Assembly: GCA_934132895.1 (NCBI GenBank)
Contig: CAKPAG010000006.1
Span: forward strand, 26,522-90,521
Length of the DNA: 64,000 nt
Source: an uncultured Clostridia bacterium
Lineage (GTDB): Bacteria > Bacillota > Clostridia > TANB77 > CAG-465
Reading direction: 5' to 3'
Part shown: piece after piece, positions 43,230 to 51,164 of the stretch
Layout of the letters: every line of letters begins with the position of its first letter
How positions within the stretch are numbered: the first letter of the stretch is position 1
Program-made: the position numbers and the translations under genes
Notes under the pieces: model-generated
What the model saw: only the letters and a program-made list of their open reading frames with translations
Told to the model about the DNA's origin: nothing
Database searches by the model: none

Positions 43230-44561
43230 CTAATTAGCTAACTTTAAACTCTTTGCCACTTCTTCTATATCCTTAACTGCTATATTTGCCAACTTTTGAT
43301 ATTTTTCCTTTTTATCCTTTATTTTTTCATCAAGTGGCTTTAATATTCCAAAGTTTGCATTCATAGGTTGAAAATGTTTATTTTCAGTAGAAATATATTT
43401 AGCTAAACTTCCAAGCATTGTAGTTTCAGGAAAATGTAGTTCTTTTTCCTTTAATCTACTAATTATGCTATATGCAACCATTAATCCTGAAGCCGCAGAT
43501 TCAACATATCCCTCTACTCCAGAGATTTGACCAGCAAAGTATATATTTTCATCTTTTTTCATTCTAAAGTTATCATTTAAAATATTACTTCCATTTATAT
43601 ATGAATTTTTATGCATAACTCCGTATCTTGCAAACACTGCATTTTGTAATCCTGGTATCATTCTAAATACTCGCTTTTGTTCAGGAAATGCAAGAGATGT
43701 TTGAAAGCCTACTAAATTATACAGTGTTTTTTCTTTATTTTCAGCTCTTAACTGAACCACAGCATAATTTTTTTCACTAGTTTTAGGATTATCTAGCCCT
43801 ACAGGTTTTAATGGTCCAAAAGTTAAAGTCTTTTCTCCTCTTTTGGCCATCTCTTCTATTGGCATACAGCCTTCAAAAAGAACAAGTTTATCAAAATCGT
43901 GTCTTTCTGCTTGCCTTGCATTTACTAATTCATTATAGAAATCAAAATATTGCTGCTTGTCCATAGGTAAATTTAGGTAATCTCCTTCGTTTTCCTTTCC
44001 ATACCTGTCCATATTGTATGCGATAGACATATCTATGCTATCTGCTTCAACTATAGGAGCAGCTGCGTCATAAAAATATAAACTTTGATCTCCTATTTTC
44101 TTCTTTATACTCTCAAGCAAAGATTCACTAGTAAGAGGCCCTGTTGCTATAACTGTAATTTCTTTAAACTCATTAATATTTATTACTTCTTTTTCTATAA
44201 TTTCTATATTACTTTCTTCTTTTATAACTTTAGTTATTGTTTCAGAAAATTTATCTCTATCTACTGCCAAAGCCTGTCCTGCTGGGACACTAGTTTCATG
44301 TGCTACTTTTACAAATAAGCTTCCTAAAACATTCATTTCATATTTTAGAAGTCCGCATGCATTTGTTAATAGGTCTGACTTTAACGAATTACTACATACA
44401 AGTTCTGCAAAATTATTACTTTTATGTGCTTCTGATTTTTTATTTGGCTTCATTTCATAAAGCTTAACTCTTATTCCATTTTTACTTAAAATATATGCGC
44501 ACTCACATCCTGCAAGTCCAGCTCCTATTATATTTACGTACATTTCATCATTTAATTTCAT
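43230..44561 (-). CDS. trmFO: tRNA m5U54 methyltransferase, folate-dependent (TrmFO)
   Basis: TrmFO methylates uridine 54 in the T loop of tRNA using methylene-tetrahydrofolate and FAD. The 443-residue protein has the dinucleotide-binding IIGAGLAGCECAYILSKNGI near residue 10, a first conserved cysteine in AELVCSNSLKSD near 55, and FEGCMPIEEMAKRG near 225 with the second. GQISGVEGYVESAASGLMVA completes the FAD site. Its start overlaps the preceding HAD gene by 14 bases. Confidence 0.97.
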   Translation of the reverse strand: MKLNDEMYVNIIGAGLAGCECAYILSKNGIRVKLYEMKPNKKSEAHKSNNFAELVCSNSLKSDLLTNACGLLKYEMNVLGSLFVKVAHETSVPAGQALAVDRDKFSETITKVIKEESNIEIIEKEVININEFKEITVIATGPLTSESLLESIKKKIGDQSLYFYDAAAPIVEADSIDMSIAYNMDRYGKENEGDYLNLPMDKQQYFDFYNELVNARQAERHDFDKLVLFEGCMPIEEMAKRGEKTLTFGPLKPVGLDNPKTSEKNYAVVQLRAENKEKTLYNLVGFQTSLAFPEQKRVFRMIPGLQNAVFARYGVMHKNSYINGSNILNDNFRMKKDENIYFAGQISGVEGYVESAASGLMVAYSIISRLKEKELHFPETTMLGSLAKYISTENKHFQPMNANFGILKPLDEKIKDKKEKYQKLANIAVKDIEEVAKSLKLAN

Positions 44562-45165
44562 TTTTTCTCCCTTTATTTTTATAACAATTTATTCTTTCAT
44601 ATATTTGTTTCCAATTATTAACCCTTTCTATATCGGTTTCTATTTTATTATTAATCTCAGTAGTTACAAGTAAAGTTTTTATTCCATTTTTTTCTAAAGT
44701 ATTACATATATCAAAACAGTCATCAACAAATATATCTATATTAAATTTGTCTGCATATTCTAATTTTTCTTTAGCATTAAAAATAATTCCATCATAAGGA
44801 ATACTATTTATATTTAACATTTCTTTGGTAATAGCTTCTGTATCACATCCATTAATGTTTGTCATTCTAGCTGTTACAAAATATATATCATTACCTTCTT
44901 TTTTTAACTGATTTAAAACATTTGCTACATCTTCAATTACTTGGCATTCTCTAATAATATTTTTATAATACATATTAAAAAAATCACCTTTTATTTCTTT
45001 ACTCCAACCATATATATTACTTAAATAATGCCTATCTGTTATATTACCAATAGTATAACTTAACTTATCATTTTCTAATATTTCTTCGTTATATTTATCT
45101 GCATATTTTATCATTACATCTGTTGTATATGTAATTGTATCATCTATATCTACGCCTATGTTCAT
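44548..45165 (-). CDS. HAD-family 5'-nucleotidase-like phosphatase
   Basis: A 205-residue HAD phosphatase of the 5'(3')-deoxyribonucleotidase-like type. The nucleophile motif is IGVDIDDTITYT at residues 3-14. The second motif is YFVTARM near 95, and the third is FVDDCFDICNTL near 150. The likely substrate is a nucleotide or another small phosphate ester; this cannot be resolved by eye. The 3' end overlaps the trmFO start by 14 bases, so they are co-translated. Confidence 0.85.
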   Translation of the reverse strand: MNIGVDIDDTITYTTDVMIKYADKYNEEILENDKLSYTIGNITDRHYLSNIYGWSKEIKGDFFNMYYKNIIRECQVIEDVANVLNQLKKEGNDIYFVTARMTNINGCDTEAITKEMLNINSIPYDGIIFNAKEKLEYADKFNIDIFVDDCFDICNTLEKNGIKTLLVTTEINNKIETDIERVNNWKQIYERINCYKNKGRKNEIK

Positions 45166-45316
45166 CTTTACACCTCATTACTTAAAATTATACATTTTCT
45201 TTGCTTTCTTTGTCAACACAAATGTAATATTTATTCAAAAGTTATATAAATTTAGAAAAAAAATAGGATATAAATATATTATTATATACTCATACCCTAT
45301 TTAATATATTAACTTA

Positions 45317-45505
45317 TTATTTTTTCTTAATTTCCTTAAGCAATTCTAAAAGTAATTCATTAGTTTTACCCACTTCATCTTTTAATAAAGTTATATCTTT
45401 CCGTATTTTATTACTCTCCAATTTTAAATTAGCTTCTGTAGCATTTAGCCTATTTTGTAACCTTTCAATCTTAGAAGATAACCCAAGTACAAAATCTGAA
45501 TTCAT
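45317..45505 (-). CDS. Small coiled-coil protein (62 aa)
   Basis: The protein begins MNSDFVLGLSSKIERLQNRL and is a single predicted coiled coil (KIERLQNRLNATEANLK, EVGKTNELLLELLKEI). I use the ATG at 45505, which has an AAAGGGTG site upstream; a longer version starting 22 codons earlier lacks such a site. No family is recognised. It stands alone between trmFO's partner gene and tspO. Confidence 0.6.
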   Translation of the reverse strand: MNSDFVLGLSSKIERLQNRLNATEANLKLESNKIRKDITLLKDEVGKTNELLLELLKEIKKK

Positions 45506-45682
45506 AATAAAACACCCTTTCATAAATATATTAATAATTATGTATTTTTTTAATACACAATTATTATACAACTTTTTAAAAATTATGTCAATCTTTCATC
45601 TAAATATATTGATTTTAAAACAATTAAATCTAAGAATAACATTATATAACTTACATATAATATTAAAAAAGGAGTGAATGCA

Positions 45683-46138
45683 ATGTCAAAATTTAAAGCT
45701 TATGCTTTTTCAATCTTACTTCCTCTTATTGTTGGTGGCGTTGTAGGCTTCTTAATGAATGGTAATATGGATTACAATTCTTTGCAAAAACCACCGCTTT
45801 CGCCACCAGGTATAATATTCCCAATAGTTTGGACTATTCTTTATATATTAATGGGAATTTCATATGCAAGATTAAAAACAAAAGATTTAAATGATACAAA
45901 TATTAAATTAATCTATTATACTCAATTATTTATAAATGGTTTTTGGTCAATATTTTTCTTTGTTTTAAAAGCAAGACTTTTTGCATTCATCTGGATAATA
46001 CTACTACTTGTATCAATAATTATTATGATAATATTATTTTATAGAAAAGATAAAATATCAGGCTTATTACAAATACCTTATCTTATTTGGACTTTATTTG
46101 CTACTTATCTAAATTTATTTTTTTACTTACTAAACTAG
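45683..46138 (+). CDS. TspO/MBR-family membrane protein
   Basis: A 151-residue five-helix membrane protein of the translocator-protein family, known to bind porphyrins and linked to stress responses. The signature WTILYILMGISYARL (about 48-62) and LQKPPLSPPGIIFPIVWTIL just before it are typical, as are the repeated aromatic helices to the end. The ATG at 45683 is supported by AAGGAG eight bases upstream; the GTG nine bases earlier is unlikely. The gene ends at a strong convergent terminator. Confidence 0.9.
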   Translation: MSKFKAYAFSILLPLIVGGVVGFLMNGNMDYNSLQKPPLSPPGIIFPIVWTILYILMGISYARLKTKDLNDTNIKLIYYTQLFINGFWSIFFFVLKARLFAFIWIILLLVSIIIMIILFYRKDKISGLLQIPYLIWTLFATYLNLFFYLLN

Positions 46139-46183
46139 TAAAAGAACATTTAGTTTTATATAATAATTCTAAATGTTCTTTTA
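46139..46183 (+). terminator. Bidirectional terminator between tspO and the hydrolase gene
   Basis: TAAAAGAACATTTAG (46139-46153) pairs with CTAAATGTTCTTTTA (46169-46183) without mismatch. It serves both convergent genes. Confidence 0.9.
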
Positions 46184-46191
46184 TTATTTTT

Positions 46192-46824
46192 TTATATTAA
46201 AATTTCACATTGAATATCACCTGAAATTAAACCTTTAAAATCTTCTCCATCTGTTTTATTTCCAACTATACTACCATAATGTGTTGGTATAACTAACTTA
46301 GGTTTAATTATATTTATTAAAGTAGCAGCCTCTACTTTATCCATTGTGTAAGTTCCTCCTATAGGAACAAATGCAATATCAGCTTTTACTTCTCTACTTT
46401 CTTCAGTTAAGTCAGTATCTCCAGCTATATAATATGTAGTGTCATCCATATTTAATATGTAACCTACATAATTTTTATCTTTTGGATGATAATATTTATT
46501 TATATTATAGCTTGGGATAGTCCAGAACGTTATATTCTCTAAGTTATATTTCATATTTGGTTCAACAAAGAATAATCTATTCTTATCAATATCTAACTCA
46601 TCAATTTCATCTTCCAGAGATTTTGGCAAAATAATTATAGTTTTTTCATTTAAGATAAGCATAATAGATGATATATCAAAATGATCATAATGGTCATGAG
46701 TAATAAATATATAATCTGCATCTTTTAGATTATCTGAAAGTTTTATTGGATCAAAATATATAGTTTTAATTCCCTGGATCTTGATACTACTTTGTATATT
46801 TATAGATATATTAGAAATGTCCAT
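46192..46824 (-). CDS. Metallo-beta-lactamase-fold hydrolase (UlaG-like)
   Basis: A 210-residue metal-dependent hydrolase. THDHYDHFD near residue 43 is the zinc ligand motif. IAGDTDLT near 130 provides the bridging aspartate, and IPTHYGS near 180 gives a late histidine. The compact length and arrangement match UlaG-like or YycJ-less hydrolases acting on sugar lactones or phosphodiesters; the substrate is unknown. Confidence 0.88.
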   Translation of the reverse strand: MDISNISINIQSSIKIQGIKTIYFDPIKLSDNLKDADYIFITHDHYDHFDISSIMLILNEKTIIILPKSLEDEIDELDIDKNRLFFVEPNMKYNLENITFWTIPSYNINKYYHPKDKNYVGYILNMDDTTYYIAGDTDLTEESREVKADIAFVPIGGTYTMDKVEAATLINIIKPKLVIPTHYGSIVGNKTDGEDFKGLISGDIQCEILI

Positions 46825-46929
46825 TTTTCCCCTCCTATTTTATAATAAAATACTAACATAAAATATATAAAATTTCAATACATAATACAAATTATAACAT
46901 TTTATTTTTAATAAATATTCATCTTGTTA

Positions 46930-46957
46930 TTGACATAACTTGGCACTATGTTATAAT
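46930..46957 (+). promoter_or_regulatory. Promoter of the first short structured transcript
   Basis: TTGACA (46930-46935), 16 bases and TATAAT (46952-46957). The sequence after it begins AATGTCATAGTT, matching the start of the second transcript's leader. Confidence 0.75.
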
Positions 46958-46963
46958 AATGTC

Positions 46964-47234
46964 ATAGTTACTCTCAATACATTCTTTACTAAGAATGTAA
47001 ACTATAATATATTTTTAAGGGGTGATTCCAATGCACAATTAATTTATTATGAATTACTATCTATATTGTAATATTATACAAGTAGGTACTTAAATTCATA
47101 TAATTTAATTTACAATTGAATACTGAATCTCATAAAATAATAAAATAAAAAGGTCTAGCGCCTATATCGCTTACTGAAAATACCCCCAATTATTTTCAGT
47201 TTGAGAGAATCTTTAATAAGATTCTCTCTTTTTT
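46964..47234 (+). ncRNA. Structured short transcript A with a C-rich loop (possible sRNA)
   Basis: Within the 784-base gap 46825-47608, a transcript of about 270 bases runs from a strong promoter to a terminator. It holds an outer ATAGTT/AACTAT stem enclosing ACATTCTT-TACT-AAGAATGT. An AAGGGGTG site is followed by only a 3-codon frame, and a 14-codon frame starts at 47049. A 10-base-pair hairpin (47173-47200) displays CCCCCAAT in its loop. C-rich loops are known in Firmicute sRNAs that pair with ribosome binding sites. A terminator GAGAGAATCTT/AAGATTCTCTC with a T run (47203-47234) ends it. Confidence 0.5.
47203..47234 (+). terminator. Terminator of short transcript A
   Basis: GAGAGAATCTT (47203-47213) pairs with AAGATTCTCTC (47218-47228) around a four-base loop, followed by six T. 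Confidence 0.9.
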
Positions 47235-47262
47235 AAATTTCTAAATGATTCTCCGAAAAATG

Positions 47263-47291
47263 TTGACATAAATTTAAAAATATGATATAAT
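47263..47291 (+). promoter_or_regulatory. Promoter of the second short structured transcript
   Basis: TTGACA (47263-47268), 17 bases and TATAAT (47286-47291), a perfect consensus, 29 bases after the terminator of transcript A. Confidence 0.85.
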
Positions 47292-47383
47292 AATGTTGTA
47301 GTTAAAATTTAATGTACCTCACAATTGAGATACAAACTATAATAAAATAAAAAGGAGTGCTTGCTTATGATTGTATTAAATTC

Positions 47384-47423
47384 TTTGATTTATTAAAAAT
47401 TAATTTGATTTATTAAAAATTAA
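47384..47423 (+). repeat. Perfect tandem duplication of 20 bases
   Basis: The unit TTTGATTTATTAAAAATTAA occurs at 47384-47403 and again at 47404-47423. It spans the end of the first tiny frame and reaches the ribosome binding site of the second in transcript B. Confidence 0.9.
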
Positions 47424-47435
47424 GGAGAAACAATC

Positions 47436-47483
47436 ATGGACAAATTAGTTTCTATATATCGGTATGTTGCCGGATTTACTTAG
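47436..47483 (+). CDS. Possible 15-residue peptide in transcript B
   Basis: A 15-codon frame MDKLVSIYRYVAGFT with AAGGAG ten bases upstream of its ATG. Too short for family assignment; the strong ribosome binding site is the only support. Confidence 0.3.
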   Translation: MDKLVSIYRYVAGFT

Positions 47484-47563
47484 CGTTATTAACATTTTAC
47501 TTACTGATTGATGTATAATGCTAGTTTATCTATATATATCATATTTAAAAACTCTCTCGATGT

Positions 47564-47594
47564 AAAAGAGGATCTTTAAAAAAGGTCCTCTTTT
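47564..47594 (+). terminator. Bidirectional terminator between transcript B and adhE
   Basis: AAAAGAGGA (47564-47572) pairs with TCCTCTTTT (47586-47594). It stands between the end of transcript B and the convergent end of adhE. Confidence 0.85.
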
Positions 47595-47608
47595 CATTTA
47601 TATATTTT

Positions 47609-50194
47609 TTAATCTCCATAAAATGATCTTTCTAAAATTTCTTTTAATTCTTCTACTAATGGAAGTTTAGGATTAGCAGTAGTACATTGATCACTAAAAG
47701 CTTTATCTGCAAGCAAATCTATATTTTCAAAATATACTTTTTCATCCACGCCTTCTTCTTTAAATGATGAAGTCATTTCAAGACGTTTCATAAGGTCTTT
47801 TATTGCCTTTATTAAAGATTTCACACCTTCCTCTTTAGTATCAGCTTTTAATCCTAATCTTCTTGCAATATCTGCATATTTTTCATCTGCCACAAAAGTT
47901 TCGTATTTAGGGAAAGAAACAAATTTGCTTGGCATTTTAGCATTATACTCTATAACAAATGGAAGTAAAATAGCGTTTGCTCTTCCATGAGGAACATGGT
48001 ATTCTCCACCAATTTTGTGTGCTAAACTATGGTTTATGCCTAAGAAAGCATTTGAGAAAGCCATTCCTGCTATAGTACTTGCATTATGCATTTTTTCTTT
48101 TGCCTCCTTATCATTAGGATCTTTATATGATCTTTCTAAATACTTGAAAACAAGCTCTATTGCTTTTATTGCTAAAGCATCAGTATAGTCTGAAGCCATA
48201 TTTGACACATAGGCCTCAATTCCATGTGTTAATACATCCATTCCTGTATCTGCAATTGTTCTTTTTGGCAAAGAATATACAAGCTCAGGATCTACAATTG
48301 CAATTGTAGGTAGCAACGCATAATCGGCAAGCGGATACTTCATGTTATTTACTTTATCTGAGATTACAGCAAATGAAGTAGTTTCAGAACCTGTTCCACT
48401 TGTAGTTGGAATAGCCACAAGTTTTGCCTTTTCACCAAGTTGCTCAATTTTATATATTCTTTTTCGTATATCCATAAACTTTTCTTTTAAAGCTGAAAGA
48501 TCTACATCTGGCTGTTCATATAAAAGCCACATTCCTTTTGCAGCATCAATAGCACTTCCTCCACCTAATGCTATAATACAATCAGGTTTAAAACTATTCA
48601 TCATTTTTACGCCTTTATTTATTGTATCAAACGATGGGTCAGGTTCAACATCAGAAAAAATTTCAGAATGTACTTTATTCTTCCTTTTTCTTAAATAATA
48701 CAGAATTTTATCTACATATCCAAGTTTCACCATAGTAGGATCACATACTATAAATACTCTTGAAATATCACGCATTACTTCTAAATATCCTATCGAACCT
48801 TTTTCAAAAAATATTTTACTTGGAACTTTAAACCATTGCATATTAACTCTCCTTTTTGCTACCCTTTTTAAATTAATTAAATTTGAAGTAGATACGTTTG
48901 CTGTTGTTGAATTACCTCCAAAAGTACCACAGCCAAGTGTTAATGCTGGCAAGTTTGTGTTATATATATCTCCTATTGCTCCATGAGTTGAAGGTGAATT
49001 CACTATTATTCTTCCAGCTCTCATTTTTTCTTCAAATCTACTAATTGCTTCTTTACTTTCACTATGAATTACAGCTGAATGCCCAAGTCCTCCATAAACT
49101 AAAAGTTCATCTGCGATTTTTAAAGCTTCATCTTCATCTTTTACAATGTAATATGCAAGTATCGGACTTAATTTTTCCTTTGAAAGTGGCTCCTTATCTC
49201 CTACACTTTTTAACTTAGCTATTAAAATTTTGGTATCTTTATTTACATCAATTCCTGCTTCTTTTGCTATATCATACGCACTCTTTCCTACTATATCAGG
49301 ATTAATTTTTAGCATACCTTTATCTTCTACAATAACATAAGACTGTAACTTTTCTTTCTCCTTTTCAGTTAAGAAATAGCAACCTACTCCTTTCATTAAT
49401 TTTTCAAATTCTTTTGATATTTCTTTATCAACTAGCACTGATTGTTCAGATGCGCATATCATTCCATTATCAAATGTTTTAGACATTACTAAATCTGTAA
49501 CTGAAGTCTTAAGTTTAGCTGTTTTTTCAATATAACAAGGAACATTTCCAGGTCCTACCCCTAAAGCTGGTTTACCACATGAATACGCTGCTTTAACCAT
49601 GCCAGATCCACCAGTTGCAAGTATTAATTTTACATCTTTATGATTCATAAGTTCATTTGTTGCAAGTAAAGAAGGATGCTCAATCCATTGTATACAACCT
49701 TCAGGTGCTCCAGACTTTATTGCCGCATCTCTAATAATTCTTGCAGCTTCACTACTACATTTTTGTGCAGATGGATGAAATCCAAATATTATAGGGTTTT
49801 TAGTTTTTACAGCTAAAAGTGATTTATATATTGTAGTAGAAGTAGGATTGGTTACAGGAGTAACTCCCGCAATTATTCCCACAGGTTCAGCAACTATTTC
49901 ATAATCTTCTAATTCATTTGATTCTATAACGCCAACTGTTTTATCATATTTAATACTATGATATACATATTCAGATGCAAAAATATTTTTAGTTATCTTA
50001 TCTTCATATACTCCACGTTTTGTTTCTTCTACTGCCATTTTTGCTAGTTTCATGTGTGCTTCGATTGCAGCTATAGACATCTGTTTTACTATTTCATTAA
50101 TTTGCTCTTGGTCTAGTTTTAAATATTCTTGTTCAGCCTCATGGGCTTTTTTTACCAATTTATCTATTTCTATTTTTTCAGGTAAATCTTTCAT
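47609..50194 (-). CDS. adhE: Bifunctional acetaldehyde/alcohol dehydrogenase AdhE
   Basis: AdhE converts acetyl-CoA to ethanol via acetaldehyde in fermentation, using NADH. The ~861-residue protein has an N-terminal CoA-acylating aldehyde dehydrogenase domain with the catalytic cysteine in FDNGMICASEQS near 245. The C-terminal iron-dependent alcohol dehydrogenase domain has GGGSAIDAAKGMWLLY and HSLAHKIGGEYHVPHGRANA metal ligands. The ATG at 50194 (MKDLPEKIE) is chosen from GGAGG six bases upstream; the TTG six bases before it overlaps. A promoter lies upstream, but no clear Rex operator was found. Expression points to an anaerobic fermenter. Confidence 0.97.
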   Translation of the reverse strand: MKDLPEKIEIDKLVKKAHEAEQEYLKLDQEQINEIVKQMSIAAIEAHMKLAKMAVEETKRGVYEDKITKNIFASEYVYHSIKYDKTVGVIESNELEDYEIVAEPVGIIAGVTPVTNPTSTTIYKSLLAVKTKNPIIFGFHPSAQKCSSEAARIIRDAAIKSGAPEGCIQWIEHPSLLATNELMNHKDVKLILATGGSGMVKAAYSCGKPALGVGPGNVPCYIEKTAKLKTSVTDLVMSKTFDNGMICASEQSVLVDKEISKEFEKLMKGVGCYFLTEKEKEKLQSYVIVEDKGMLKINPDIVGKSAYDIAKEAGIDVNKDTKILIAKLKSVGDKEPLSKEKLSPILAYYIVKDEDEALKIADELLVYGGLGHSAVIHSESKEAISRFEEKMRAGRIIVNSPSTHGAIGDIYNTNLPALTLGCGTFGGNSTTANVSTSNLINLKRVAKRRVNMQWFKVPSKIFFEKGSIGYLEVMRDISRVFIVCDPTMVKLGYVDKILYYLRKRKNKVHSEIFSDVEPDPSFDTINKGVKMMNSFKPDCIIALGGGSAIDAAKGMWLLYEQPDVDLSALKEKFMDIRKRIYKIEQLGEKAKLVAIPTTSGTGSETTSFAVISDKVNNMKYPLADYALLPTIAIVDPELVYSLPKRTIADTGMDVLTHGIEAYVSNMASDYTDALAIKAIELVFKYLERSYKDPNDKEAKEKMHNASTIAGMAFSNAFLGINHSLAHKIGGEYHVPHGRANAILLPFVIEYNAKMPSKFVSFPKYETFVADEKYADIARRLGLKADTKEEGVKSLIKAIKDLMKRLEMTSSFKEEGVDEKVYFENIDLLADKAFSDQCTTANPKLPLVEELKEILERSFYGD

Positions 50195-50230
50195 ATTCAA
50201 CCTCCATTTATATTTGTATATTATAAATAT

Positions 50231-50259
50231 ATTTTAGCATGAAGAAAAATATTATTCAA
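50231..50259 (-). promoter_or_regulatory. Sigma-A promoter of adhE
   Basis: The minus strand has TTGAAT (50254-50259), 17 bases and TAAAAT (50231-50236), about 37 bases before the adhE start. Confidence 0.65.
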
Positions 50260-50355
50260 TTATTTAAAGAAAATAAATTTATTTGTTTTAAAATTAATTG
50301 ACTTTAATTTATTTTAAATATATACTACTTATTAGAAGAAAAAAGGAGAAAAACA

Positions 50356-50991
50356 ATGATAATAAAGCCAAACGTGTTAAAAGACAAACTTAACGAATAT
50401 GATTTAGAAAATATATTTTTAAATGAAGATCTTGTTATTTCTAAATTAATTGAAAAGAAAAAGTTTAATAATATTGATTTAGAAGATATAGAAATAAACA
50501 CCTGCATATTTAAAGATACAAAATTTATATCATCAAAAATAATCAATTCATATTTTGTTGACGTTATTTTTGAAAATTGCGATTTATCTAATATAAATTT
50601 CACTAAATCTACCTTTAAAAGAGTAAGTTTTAAAAATTGTAAATTATTAGGAAGTGATTTTTCATATTCTTACTTTGAAAATATTACATTTGAAGAATGT
50701 AATATGCAAAATAGCTATTTTGACATGTGTAATTTTTCTAATACAATATTTGAAACTTCTAATATTACTAACGCTTCAATTTCAAACTCAAACTTAAGAA
50801 ATGTTTATTTAGAAAATAACAATTTAAGTTTTTGTAATTTTTCTAAAACTTGCTTAAAAAATATAGATTTAAGTAGCAATCTACTAAATAATATAACTGT
50901 ATATCAAGAGGATTTAAAAGGAGTTATACTAAGTTCTGAACAAGCTTTAGAATTTATAAAATTAATTGGAATAAAAATAAAAGAGTTATAG
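50356..50991 (+). CDS. Pentapeptide-repeat protein
   Basis: A 211-residue protein built largely of pentapeptide repeats (residues ~40-175), with blocks such as CDLSNINFTKSTFKRVSFKN and CNFSNTIFETSNITNASISN. Such repeats fold as a right-handed quadrilateral beta-helix. Related proteins include Qnr and MfpA that shield DNA gyrase, but many have unknown roles. No membrane helix. It is transcribed divergently from adhE and ends in a strong terminator. Confidence 0.85.
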   Translation: MIIKPNVLKDKLNEYDLENIFLNEDLVISKLIEKKKFNNIDLEDIEINTCIFKDTKFISSKIINSYFVDVIFENCDLSNINFTKSTFKRVSFKNCKLLGSDFSYSYFENITFEECNMQNSYFDMCNFSNTIFETSNITNASISNSNLRNVYLENNNLSFCNFSKTCLKNIDLSSNLLNNITVYQEDLKGVILSSEQALEFIKLIGIKIKEL

Positions 50992-50995
50992 CAAT

Positions 50996-51026
50996 AAAAA
51001 AAGAGGGAAATAACCTCTTTTTTTAT
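50996..51026 (+). terminator. Terminator of the pentapeptide-repeat gene
   Basis: AAAAAAAGAGG pairs with CCTCTTTTTTT around a seven-base loop, immediately after the stop codon. Confidence 0.85.
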
Positions 51027-51164
51027 TAAATATTTAACATATTTAAAACATAATTTTATCTAAAAGTCATACGGTATATACCTAAAAAGTTCCAACTTTA
51101 CAACAGAAAATAATATATATTATAATCTAATTCACAATAAATTTCTTGTACAAGCTAATAAAAT

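Larger units (their letters stand above)
47298..47595 (+). ncRNA. Structured short transcript B with tiny ORFs
   Basis: This transcript is laid out like A. It has a GTAGTT/AACTAT outer pairing around CTCACAATTGAG, then AAGGAGTG at the same distance from the -10 box (67-68 bases in both). Two tiny frames follow: MIVLNSLIY (47367-47396) and MDKLVSIYRYVAGFT (47436-47483), the latter after AAGGAGAAA. A perfect 20-base tandem repeat lies between them (47384-47423). A terminator at 47564-47594 ends it. It could encode a small peptide, act as RNA, or both. Confidence 0.45.

Noticed and set aside
50202..50355. A Rex operator upstream of adhE
   Set aside because: I looked for TTGTTAA-N4-TTAACAA or a close variant and saw none; only AT-rich sequence and a sigma-A promoter are present.
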